Positions 4,569-11,559 of a DNA stretch of 11,587 nucleotides are shown here, piece by piece. Made by a program: the position numbers and the translations under genes. How positions within the stretch are numbered: the first letter of the stretch is position 1; each line of letters begins with the position of its first letter. Origin of the DNA: Maritimibacter sp. (GTDB taxonomy: Bacteria > Pseudomonadota > Alphaproteobacteria > Rhodobacterales > Rhodobacteraceae); assembly GCA_003520545.1 (NCBI GenBank), contig DOUP01000033.1, positions 1 through 11,587 of the forward strand, given 5' to 3'. The notes below the pieces were generated by a model. The model did not search any database, was not told where the DNA came from, and saw nothing but the letters and a program-made list of their open reading frames with translations.

Positions 4569-7240
4569 TGGCGCTGCCGTTCAACATTCTGGTTCTGGTC
4601 TGCCTTGCTTATGTGGTGTTCCTGTTTTTGGGGGCGTTTGGTGCGGATAAACGGGCCAGTCAAGGGGGATCCAACTGGTTGGGTCTACCGCTGATCTATA
4701 CGCTATCGCTGTCTGTTTACTGTACTGCCTGGACCTTCTACGGAGCCGTTGGGTATGCGGCGCGTTCAGGGTTGGAATATGTTACAATCTACCTGGGGCC
4801 GACCTTGGTGATGATCGGCTGGTGGTGGATTTTACGTAAACTGGTGCGGATTGGCCGGGCGCAACGGGTCACTTCGATCGCGGATCTGATCTCCTCGCGT
4901 TATGGAAAGTCAAACGGGCTTGGTGTGCTGGTCACTTTGCTAGCTGTTGTCGGAACGACGCCCTATATTGCCCTTCAACTTCAATCTGTTACACTGTCGT
5001 TTGCCGTTTTTGCTGCCGCTGCGCCTGGTGGGTTTGAGGGCGCTGATCTGTCTGCGACCGCGCTTTGGGTGGCGGTTGGGCTTGCGCTGTTCACCATCCT
5101 TTTTGGTACGCGAAATCTAGATGCCAATGAACGCCACCACGGCGTTGTTACCGCGATTGCGGTTGAGGCTGTGGTGAAATTAGTGGCGTTGATGGCGGTC
5201 GGGATCTTTGTGGTTTGGGGCGTGGCCGGGGGCACCACCGAAATTGCAAGCATGATTGCTGACAGCCCCATTTCCAATTGGAACATCAATCCCGGGCGTT
5301 GGGCGGGACTGACCTTTCTGTCGGCGGCCGCCTTTCTGACCTTGCCGCGAATGTTTCAGGTGCTAGTTGTTGAGAATGTAGATGAGCGCCAATTGGCCAC
5401 GGCGTCCTGGGCGTTCCCTACGTACCTCATGCTGATGAGCCTCTTTGTTGTCCCTATCGCGGTTGCGGGCCTTAATGTTTTGCCGCCTGATGCCAATCCA
5501 GACCTCTTCGTGCTGACTTTGCCGCTACACTACAACCAACAGGGCTTGGCGATGCTGTCGTTCTTGGGGGGGTTCAGTTCGGCTACATCCATGGTCATCG
5601 TGGCGTCGATTGCTCTGTCCACCATGGTGTCAAACCACATTGTCATGCCGATCTGGCTGTCGGCACGCTCCGGAGGGGCCACCATGTCGGGCGATGTGCG
5701 GCAGTTGGTCCTGGTCGCGCGCCGGGTCTCCATCGCGGGGGTCCTGGTGCTTGGCTGGCTTTATTACCGAATGTCGGGCGGCGGCGCAGCATTGGCGGCA
5801 ATCGGCCTGATCTCGTTCGCCGGCGTTGCGCAAGTGCTGCCCGCGATGATCGGGGGGCTGTTCTGGCGCGGTGCGACCCGCGTTGGCGCGGCGGCCGGTT
5901 TGATCGTTGGGTTCGCGATCTGGGCCTACAGCCTGTTCCTCCCGTCCTTTGGTGAAACGGGCATCATGTCGGACGCGGTCATGGCCGATGGGCCGTTCGG
6001 GATCGGCTGGCTCCGTCCGCAAGCCCTGATGGGGGTCGACGGGCTCGATCCGGTGGTGCACGCGATCTTCTGGTCCATGGTCTCCAACACCACGGTCTTT
6101 GTCCTGGGGTCGATCCTGTCGTTTCCCCGACCCGTCGAGCGGCTTCAGGGCGCGCAATTCGTCAACGTGTTCGAGCATTCTGCCACGGCACAGGGCTGGA
6201 CCAGGGGCACCGCGGAAAGCGAGGACCTCCTGGTCATGGCGCAGCGGATCATGGGGGCCTCAGAGGCGCAGGCGCTGTTTCAGTCCGAAACCGAGCGGCA
6301 GGGGCGGGAAGGGTATCTTCCGGATACCACGCCCGATTTCCTGCAGCGGCTGGAGCGACAATTGTCCGGCTCCGTTGGTGCGGCCACTGCGCACGCCATG
6401 GTGAGCCAGATCGTTGGCGGCAGTTCGGTCTCGGTCGATGACCTGATGGCCGTTGCGGACGAGGCGCAGCAAATCCTGGAGTATTCCAACCAGCTCGAAG
6501 TGAAATCCGAAGAGCTGACCCGCACCATGCGGCAGCTTTCAGAAGCGAACGAAAAGCTGACGGCGCTGTCGATCCAGAAGGATGCGTTCCTGAGCCAGAT
6601 CAGCCACGAGCTCCGGACCCCGATGACCTCGATCCGGGCGTTTTCGGAAATCCTGCGTGAGGGTGGACTGGATGATTCTGGCCAGGCGAAATACGCGGGT
6701 ATCATTCAGAACGAAGCGATCCGGCTGACACGGCTGCTCGACGATCTTCTGGATCTCTCGGTTCTCGAAGCCGGACAGGTCACGCTCAACATGCGGCGCG
6801 TCCGGTTGAACGAGGTGCTCGACAGCGCGGTGACCGCGATAGGGGCGGACCGGGACACGGGCGGCCTGGCGATCGTGCGCACTGTCGCGCGGGAAGATGT
6901 CGAGGTGACCACGGACCCGGATCGGTTGTCGCAGGTTTTCATCAATATCATCGCCAATGTTCGCAAATACTGCGATGCGGCGTCGCCCGAGCTGCGGATT
7001 ATCGTGCGCCAGGGCAAGGACGGCGTGGATGTGGATTTCATCGACAACGGCAAGGGAATTCCAAAGGAGAGCCAGTCGATGATTTTCGAGAAATTCTCGC
7101 GGTTGACGGATCACCAGAAGGCCGGGGGCGCGGGGCTGGGGCTGGCGATCTGTCGTGAGATCATGGTCAAGCTCGGTGGCGCCATCGCCTATCTCCCCGG
7201 CCAGGGCGGGGCCGCGTTCCGGGTGAGCTTGCCACGGTAG
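4568..7240 (+). CDS. Sensor histidine kinase with sodium/solute symporter (SLC5) input domain, CbrA/CrbS-like
   Basis: An 890-aa fusion of a transporter-like sensor to a histidine kinase. Residues 1-520 hold about 13 membrane helices of the sodium:solute symporter family (for example SVYCTAWTFYGAVGY and GGFSSATSMVIVAS). Residues about 530-620 look like the linker (STAC) found in CbrA-type kinases, followed by a coiled coil (about 625-670). No PAS domain is seen, unlike CbrA. The DHp domain has the H-box SHELRTPMTSIR with phosphoacceptor H680. The ATPase domain has N793 and N797, DNGKGIP (826-832), FEKF (840-843) and GAGLGLAI (854-861), so it should be active. CbrA and CrbS kinases respond to amino acids or acetate and control carbon use; the ligand here is unknown. 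Translation is probably coupled to the upstream 93-aa gene, and the receiver encoded first in the operon is the likely substrate. Base composition changes sharply near 5640 within the coding region, but the reading frame stays open. Confidence 0.95.
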   Translation: MALPFNILVLVCLAYVVFLFLGAFGADKRASQGGSNWLGLPLIYTLSLSVYCTAWTFYGAVGYAARSGLEYVTIYLGPTLVMIGWWWILRKLVRIGRAQRVTSIADLISSRYGKSNGLGVLVTLLAVVGTTPYIALQLQSVTLSFAVFAAAAPGGFEGADLSATALWVAVGLALFTILFGTRNLDANERHHGVVTAIAVEAVVKLVALMAVGIFVVWGVAGGTTEIASMIADSPISNWNINPGRWAGLTFLSAAAFLTLPRMFQVLVVENVDERQLATASWAFPTYLMLMSLFVVPIAVAGLNVLPPDANPDLFVLTLPLHYNQQGLAMLSFLGGFSSATSMVIVASIALSTMVSNHIVMPIWLSARSGGATMSGDVRQLVLVARRVSIAGVLVLGWLYYRMSGGGAALAAIGLISFAGVAQVLPAMIGGLFWRGATRVGAAAGLIVGFAIWAYSLFLPSFGETGIMSDAVMADGPFGIGWLRPQALMGVDGLDPVVHAIFWSMVSNTTVFVLGSILSFPRPVERLQGAQFVNVFEHSATAQGWTRGTAESEDLLVMAQRIMGASEAQALFQSETERQGREGYLPDTTPDFLQRLERQLSGSVGAATAHAMVSQIVGGSSVSVDDLMAVADEAQQILEYSNQLEVKSEELTRTMRQLSEANEKLTALSIQKDAFLSQISHELRTPMTSIRAFSEILREGGLDDSGQAKYAGIIQNEAIRLTRLLDDLLDLSVLEAGQVTLNMRRVRLNEVLDSAVTAIGADRDTGGLAIVRTVAREDVEVTTDPDRLSQVFINIIANVRKYCDAASPELRIIVRQGKDGVDVDFIDNGKGIPKESQSMIFEKFSRLTDHQKAGGAGLGLAICREIMVKLGGAIAYLPGQGGAAFRVSLPR
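5630..5700. other. Base-composition and codon-use boundary inside the kinase gene
   Basis: GC counts of 60-base rows are 31/60 (4921), 31/60 (5101) and 32/60 (5581) to the left, then 43/60 (5701), 44/60 (5821) and 42/60 (6001) to the right. Codons change too: ATT, GTT and TTT are common before about residue 358 of the kinase and give way to ATC, GTC/GTG and TTC after it. The importer, XRE and receiver genes belong to the low-GC side; all genes from 7308 onward belong to the high-GC side. This fits a recombination junction or a chimeric assembly join. Confidence 0.6.
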
Positions 7241-7241
7241 G

Positions 7242-7256
7242 CTAAACCCTTTGTAA
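7242..7256 (+). promoter_or_regulatory. Weak candidate CtrA-type site before the FliM/FliN-like gene
   Basis: CTAA-N7-GTAA (7242-7256) matches 6 of 8 defined bases of the CtrA consensus TTAA-N7-TTAA, and the half-sites are extended as TAAACC repeats 11 bases apart (7243-7248 and 7254-7259), one helical turn. CtrA controls motility genes in Rhodobacterales (known). The short 67-base gap between the kinase stop and this gene holds no convincing terminator. Confidence 0.25.
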
Positions 7257-7307
7257 ACCTTGTTCTGTCAGGCTTGCGGTTGAAAAATCGAGTTTTTGGC
7301 GAGGAAC

Positions 7308-8474
7308 ATGGCGGACGGAAGCCCAAGCGTAATGCGACGAAAGGCGGGGGCAGGGCGCCCATTGCCCGAGATCGGCGCGCCGACGGCGACCCGTATCCTG
7401 CGTGGCGCGCTCATGCAGGCGGGGGAGGATGTCGCGGCGCTCACCATCGTTGCAGGCCAGCCCGAGGAAACCCGCGTGACGCTTGACCCGATGGTGGAGG
7501 GGATAGAGGCGCAGGCGCTCATGTGCCTTCTCGAAGGTCCTCAAGCCGCCTACGGTCTTGCGATCCTCGACCCGCAGGCGATGGCGGCCCTGATCGAGGT
7601 TCAAACCACCGGTCGCGTCGGCACGCGCCCGGCCGACGCGCGCGCGCCGACCCGCACTGACGCGATCATGTGCGCGGATTTCATTGATCGCACGCTTGAG
7701 TTGCTTGAGCAGGGTGCGACAGAAGCCGAATTGGACCTCTTGCCAGTTCTGGCAGGGTTTCGATATGCGCTCGCGCTGCCCGAACCCCGCGCCATATCGC
7801 TCACGCTTCCCGACATTCCCTATCGGCAGTTCAGCGTGTCTTTGGACCTGGGGCGCGGCGCGAAACAGGGGAAGATCGATGTGGTCCTTCCCTACGACGG
7901 TCCGGGGCGTGGACGGGGGGGCGCCGGGATCGACCCGCAGGTTTTCACCGAGGCACTGGGCGATGTGGTCGGGACCACGACTGCGCGGCTTTTGGGGACA
8001 TTGCATCGTATCGAGCTGCCCTTGGCGGAGGTGGCCGCGCTTGAGGTCGGGAGCCTTGTGCCGATACCGAAAGAGGCGCTCTCGCACGTTGCCATCGAAG
8101 ACATCGACGGTCGGACGATCATGCGCGGGCGTCTCGGTCAGCAAGGGGGCAATCGGGCGCTACGCATCGGAGTGCCGGCCGGCGCAGGCGCGGTTTCCAT
8201 CGCTCTGGAGCCGCAGGACAGGCCCGCCGCCCTGGCCGCGCCGGGTGGCATGATCCCGCTTGAAGACACGCTTGGTGGAATGCCTGACCTTGCCGATGCG
8301 GGGCACTTGGGCGACACTTCTGACAACATGACCATGGAGGATATGGGTGAACCGGGTCCATTGGACCTGGACCTTGGGGCGCATAGCGATGGCCTGGAGG
8401 CGCTTAGCGACGTGACGGATGACGTGCCGGACCTGGATGATCTGCCCGATCTGGCGAGTTTGGGCACCGAGTGA
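7308..8474 (+). CDS. FliM/FliN-family flagellar motor C-terminal (SpoA) domain protein
   Basis: A 388-aa cytoplasmic protein with the layout of a flagellar switch or C-ring protein. A middle part (about residues 115-198) ends in IDVVLPY, resembling the end of the FliM middle domain, and a SpoA-like domain follows at about 222-291 (LHRIELPLAEVAALEVGSLV, then an AIEDIDGR turn and a RALRIG strand). The N-terminus lacks the EIDALL-type CheY-binding peptide of classical FliM, and the last 70 residues form a low-complexity acidic tail rich in Asp, Leu and Gly. ATG 7308 was chosen because GAGGA (7301-7305) precedes it, though the gap is only two bases; the upstream TTG at 7296 is unlikely. No other flagellar gene is in the window, so it may be an orphan C-ring component or a divergent SpoA adapter. 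It may be co-transcribed with the kinase. Confidence 0.8.
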   Translation: MADGSPSVMRRKAGAGRPLPEIGAPTATRILRGALMQAGEDVAALTIVAGQPEETRVTLDPMVEGIEAQALMCLLEGPQAAYGLAILDPQAMAALIEVQTTGRVGTRPADARAPTRTDAIMCADFIDRTLELLEQGATEAELDLLPVLAGFRYALALPEPRAISLTLPDIPYRQFSVSLDLGRGAKQGKIDVVLPYDGPGRGRGGAGIDPQVFTEALGDVVGTTTARLLGTLHRIELPLAEVAALEVGSLVPIPKEALSHVAIEDIDGRTIMRGRLGQQGGNRALRIGVPAGAGAVSIALEPQDRPAALAAPGGMIPLEDTLGGMPDLADAGHLGDTSDNMTMEDMGEPGPLDLDLGAHSDGLEALSDVTDDVPDLDDLPDLASLGTE

Positions 8475-8492
8475 ACACCAACGACAACAGGG

Positions 8493-8534
8493 TTGACTTC
8501 GATCAAGGCTGAAACCGCGCTTTTGCGGGATAGT
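8493..8534 (+). promoter_or_regulatory. Candidate FNR/FnrL-type class II promoter of the DksA-like gene
   Basis: TTGAC-TTCG-ATCAA (8493-8506) matches the FNR/FnrL consensus TTGAT-N4-ATCAA at 9 of 10 defined bases. GATAGT (8529-8534; 4 of 6 to TATAAT) follows at a distance that puts the start near 8541, so the box is centred close to -41.5, the class II activator position. The leader would be about 23 bases. Oxygen- or nitric-oxide-responsive control is inferred from this geometry. Confidence 0.45.
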
Positions 8535-8563
8535 CGGTCGGATTTTCCCAAAGGATGGAACCT

Positions 8564-8887
8564 ATGCCAGATACTTCGAAATACCGTGCCCAACTCGAAA
8601 CGCGCCTTGGCGAACTGACCGAGCGTCTGCGCGAGTTGGATAAGGAGCTCGACAGCCACCAGTCCAAGGACTGGGAAGAATTGGCGACGGAGCGTGAAGA
8701 AGACGAAGTCCTGGAGCGCATGGGATCGACCGGCCAGGCCGAGATCGCCCAGATCAAAGCCGCGCTCGCCCGAATGGAAGAGGGCGAATACGGGTTCTGC
8801 GCCAAGTGCGGCGACGAAATCGCCGAAGATCGGCTCGATCTTTTGCCCCAGACGCCGTTTTGCGCCAAGTGTGCTGCGAAAGCGTGA
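8564..8887 (+). CDS. TraR/DksA-family C4 zinc-finger protein
   Basis: A 107-aa protein of the DksA/TraR family, which binds the RNA polymerase secondary channel and tunes transcription initiation, often with ppGpp. It has a helical hairpin (about residues 5-72) and a C-terminal zinc finger with C79-x2-C82 and C100-x2-C103. The coiled-coil tip motif D-x-x-D-x-A of DksA appears as D36-W-E-E39-L-A41, with Glu replacing the second Asp, so tip chemistry is partly kept. It is much shorter than E. coli DksA (151 aa) and nearer to compact alphaproteobacterial homologues. AAAGGA (8550-8555) lies eight bases before ATG 8564, so this start is preferred to the in-frame ATG 8555, which overlaps the Shine-Dalgarno site. 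A 70-aa gene follows closely and a candidate FNR box precedes it. Confidence 0.9.
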   Translation: MPDTSKYRAQLETRLGELTERLRELDKELDSHQSKDWEELATEREEDEVLERMGSTGQAEIAQIKAALARMEEGEYGFCAKCGDEIAEDRLDLLPQTPFCAKCAAKA

Positions 8888-8919
8888 GTGAGGAGGACCG
8901 GGACGGGAGGCCCGAGACA

Positions 8920-9132
8920 ATGACGAAACAGGACCTGGCGGCGACGACGGCTGCCCTGTTAGACGAGATATCCGTCGATCCCATGGATTGGCGTGCCTAT
9001 ACCGAACGGCTGGAGATGGTCATCATCGCTCATGAGAGATTGGGCGAAAAGCTCCCCGGTGCGCTCAAGGTCTATGCCGATTGGCTGGACGAGGAACAGA
9101 GCGAGGCGCGATACGAAAACATGCCCGTCTGA
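8920..9132 (+). CDS. Small acidic protein of unknown function
   Basis: A 70-aa soluble, largely helical and acidic protein that I do not recognise. Visible features are a conserved-looking core PMDWRAYTERLEMVI (residues 21-35) and a KVYADWLDEEQ helix (50-60). The start at ATG 8920 has GGAGG (8906-8910) nine bases upstream. A GTG at 8884 overlapping the preceding stop would add 12 residues but has no ribosome site. The 32-base gap after the DksA-like gene suggests co-transcription, so it may share that gene's control. No signal peptide or membrane segment is present. The good ribosome site and the codon-like composition support a real gene. Confidence 0.65.
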   Translation: MTKQDLAATTAALLDEISVDPMDWRAYTERLEMVIIAHERLGEKLPGALKVYADWLDEEQSEARYENMPV

Positions 9133-9169
9133 CCGCCACGCCCACACGGCGCGGCACGTGGCTGTCCCG

Positions 9170-9198
9170 TTGCATAGGGCGGGCAGAGGACCTATCGT
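9170..9198 (+). promoter_or_regulatory. Weak promoter candidate before the beta-oxidation gene
   Basis: TTGCAT (9170-9175) and TATCGT (9193-9198) are 17 bases apart, matching the sigma-70 boxes at 3 and 4 of 6 positions. The 102-base gap 9133-9234 also contains a 6-bp GCCACG/CGTGGC inverted repeat with a long loop and no T-run. Nothing else is evident in it. Confidence 0.2.
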
Positions 9199-9234
9199 AG
9201 CAGGGATTTTGGCGCATTCAGGTTTTGAAATCCA

Positions 9235-11337
9235 ATGGACGCTGGTCCCGCTGAGGCGGAAACGAATTCTGGTTTGGTGAGATACGAAACGCGCGAAGGC
9301 GTGGCTCTGATCACCGTGACCAATCCTCCGGTCAACGCGCTTGTGCAACCGGTCCGTGCGGGTATTTCCGAAGCGATCGCACGGGCTGAACGCGACGAGG
9401 CGGTCGGCGCTGTCGTGATCAACGCGGAGGGCCGCACATTCCCGGCGGGTGCCGATGTGCGCGAATTCACCCTGGAAAGCGCCCACCCCACGCTCGGTGA
9501 GCTGTGCCGCCAGGTGGAAGCCTGTTCGAAACCCGTGGTCGCGGCGATCCATGGCACCGCTCTCGGAGGCGGGTTCGAACTGGCCTTGGCGGCGCATTAC
9601 CGGATGGCATTGGCCGGCGCGCGGTTTGGGTTCCCCGAAATCACGCTTGGCCTCGTTCCCAACGCGGGCGGGAGCCAGCGGCTTCCGCGCATTGTTGGCG
9701 CGCGGGTGGCGCTCGACCTTCTTGTGAGCGGTGCTCCCATAGATGCGGCGCGGGCGCAGGCGGCGGGGTTGGTCGACAAGGTCGTGATGAAGAACCTTGA
9801 GCGGGCGGCTTTCGGCACGGCCCGCAATATGGCGGAGGACGGCTTGAGCGCGCGCCCGACACGGGACGAAACCAAGGGGTTCGCGGATCCGGCACGGTAT
9901 CTGGAGCTGGTCGAGGCGCGCCGCAAGGTGACGGCGCGGGACGCATTGCCGGCGGTGGGGCGCGTGATCGATCTCGTCGAAACCGCGCTCCTTCTACCGT
10001 TCGAGGCAGGCCTGGAAGTCGAACATGTCGCCTACCAGGATTTGGTCAATGCGCCCGAAGCGCGGGGCCTGCGGCATGCGTTCCTGGCGGAGCGACGGGC
10101 CGGCCGCACCGACGTGGTCGCAGGCGTGCATCCGCGACCGGTGTCGGTGATCGGCGTGGTCGGCGCGGGACCACTGGCGCGGGACGTTGCCATGTCGGCG
10201 CTCGCGGCGGGGGCTTCGGTCAAGGTTGTTCTGGAGGACGATCCCGCGCTCGGTCGCGTTCAGGGTCGGATCGAAGCGGTCCTGGGCAAGGCGGTCGAAG
10301 CCGGGCGGCTGGCCGGTGCGGTGCGCGATGAGCGGTTGTCGCGGCTCGTGATCGCAGACACCTATGACGCTCTTGCGGATGCGGACGTGGTGATCGAAGC
10401 GCTTCCCGAGGACGCGGTGCGCAAGAGCCATGTGCTCGCCCGCGTCGGCGCACGCGCGCTGGCCAAAGCCATTTTCGCCAGTTCGACGGCCGAATGCGAC
10501 GTGCCCACGTTGGCGACAGCGTCGCGTCATCCCGAAGCCTTCGCCGCGATGCACTTCATCGCACCCGCCGACCGAAATCGGCTGGTCGAGATCGCGGCGA
10601 CGGAGGATACCGCACCGGATGTCTTGGCCACCCTTTTGGCGTTGGCGCGAAAAATGGGCAAAGGGCCTGTACTGACCAAGCCGCGCTCCGGGCTCGTGTT
10701 CAACCGGATGGTCACCGCTTACTACTCTGCCGCCGCGCTCCTCTTGGAGCAGGGGGCGGGTCCGTCAGACGTCGATGCGGCCATGCGGGATTTCGGAATG
10801 CCCCTGGGACCGTTTCAGGCGCAGGACATCGCTGGTCTCGACGCGGTCTGGGGCTTGCGGGCCGAAGACTGCGCTTCGCGCATTCCGCTCCTGATGATCG
10901 AGAACGCCTGGTACGGGAAACGCACGGGGCAGGGTTATTACCGTTACGAAGAGGGCGCCAAGGGCGGCCGCGCGGCGCCAGATGTGCTTCAGATGATCCG
11001 GGAGTTGCGTGACGAGCGCGGGCTGCGCTCCCGAAGCTTCACCGTCGAGGAAATCCAGGATCGTTGCCTGTTTGCAATGGCGAACGAAGGGGCGCGGCTT
11101 GTGCAGTCCGGGACGGTGGCGCGCCCCTCGGATGTGGATGCGGTCATGCTCTTGGGGCTTGGTTTTCCGCGCCGGTGGGGTGGGCCGATGCTGATGGCGG
11201 ACCTTGCCGAGCCACTTCAGGTGCGCAAGACGATGACCGAATGGTCGAAGGAAGACCCGTTCTGGACCCCGGCCGGGCTTTGGGACGACATGATAAAATA
11301 CGGGCGCACCTTTGAAGACATGGACGCCGCGCCTTAG
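9235..11337 (+). CDS. Multifunctional enoyl-CoA hydratase / 3-hydroxyacyl-CoA dehydrogenase (FadJ/MFE-type)
   Basis: A 700-aa fused beta-oxidation enzyme that hydrates trans-2-enoyl-CoA and then oxidises the L-3-hydroxyacyl-CoA with NAD. Residues 14-190 are a crotonase domain: the oxyanion-hole region HGTALGGGFE and the two expected glutamates E115 and E135 (20 apart, as in FadB) are present. Residues 303-480 are the NAD-binding domain with a G310-A-G312 Rossmann turn, then the catalytic pair H440 and E452 (12 apart, as expected). Residues about 481-575 and 600-690 are the paired C-terminal helical domains, beginning with GLVFNRM. Length matches FadJ-like proteins (about 700-730 aa). The segment normally ASNTSS reads ASSTAE (415-420), a local variation. 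No thiolase partner is in the window. The N-terminal 13 residues are weakly supported: no good ribosome site precedes ATG 9235, and the family-like sequence begins at LVRYE. It ends six bases from a convergent gene. Confidence 0.93.
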   Translation: MDAGPAEAETNSGLVRYETREGVALITVTNPPVNALVQPVRAGISEAIARAERDEAVGAVVINAEGRTFPAGADVREFTLESAHPTLGELCRQVEACSKPVVAAIHGTALGGGFELALAAHYRMALAGARFGFPEITLGLVPNAGGSQRLPRIVGARVALDLLVSGAPIDAARAQAAGLVDKVVMKNLERAAFGTARNMAEDGLSARPTRDETKGFADPARYLELVEARRKVTARDALPAVGRVIDLVETALLLPFEAGLEVEHVAYQDLVNAPEARGLRHAFLAERRAGRTDVVAGVHPRPVSVIGVVGAGPLARDVAMSALAAGASVKVVLEDDPALGRVQGRIEAVLGKAVEAGRLAGAVRDERLSRLVIADTYDALADADVVIEALPEDAVRKSHVLARVGARALAKAIFASSTAECDVPTLATASRHPEAFAAMHFIAPADRNRLVEIAATEDTAPDVLATLLALARKMGKGPVLTKPRSGLVFNRMVTAYYSAAALLLEQGAGPSDVDAAMRDFGMPLGPFQAQDIAGLDAVWGLRAEDCASRIPLLMIENAWYGKRTGQGYYRYEEGAKGGRAAPDVLQMIRELRDERGLRSRSFTVEEIQDRCLFAMANEGARLVQSGTVARPSDVDAVMLLGLGFPRRWGGPMLMADLAEPLQVRKTMTEWSKEDPFWTPAGLWDDMIKYGRTFEDMDAAP

Positions 11338-11343
11338 GGGGCG

Positions 11344-11559
11344 TCAGGCGAGGATCACGCCGACGATCACGAGGATCAGGCCAAAGGCCGACAACATCAA
11401 CGCGCCGAAGTTCAGGACCATCGCGCCGCGCACCGCCTCGCGAAGCGCGTCGTCATCCAGCCCGGCCCGCTTTGCTTTGAGCACACGCAGGCCGCTCACG
11501 ACCAGTCCGACAAGGCCGACCACCGAAATGACGGCGCCGATATAGATCAGGATTTCCAT
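11344..11559 (-). CDS. Small two-helix membrane protein of unknown function
   Basis: A 71-aa protein with two hydrophobic helices at about residues 3-24 and 47-70, joined by a charged stretch (KAKRAGLDDDALREAVRG) that would form a hairpin in the inner membrane. I do not recognise the family. ATG 11559 has only a weak purine-rich site upstream; the remaining 28 bases to the window edge show a GCGGG/CCCGC inverted repeat (11576-11587) but no gene. It is convergent with the beta-oxidation gene, the two stops being six bases apart, with no room for a separate terminator between them. Codon-like composition and the clean two-helix layout support it being real. Confidence 0.6.
   Translation of the reverse strand: MEILIYIGAVISVVGLVGLVVSGLRVLKAKRAGLDDDALREAVRGAMVLNFGALMLSAFGLILVIVGVILA

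Noticed and set aside
7242..8144. 300-codon open frame on the minus strand
   Set aside because: It is antisense to the FliM/FliN-like gene; long antisense frames are expected in high-GC DNA, and the product is an Arg/Pro/His-rich sequence without domain features.
8515..8528. CCGC/GCGG mini-hairpin with T-rich loop after the FliM/FliN-like gene, considered as a terminator
   Set aside because: The stem is only four base pairs, no T-run follows it, and it overlaps the spacer of the candidate FNR-type promoter.
8138..8920. 260-codon open frame on the minus strand
   Set aside because: It spans the antisense of two recognised genes and the gap between them; no domain or ribosome site supports it.
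9994..10554. 186-codon open frame on the minus strand
   Set aside because: It is antisense to the dehydrogenase domain with its conserved catalytic residues; composition is typical of a shadow frame.
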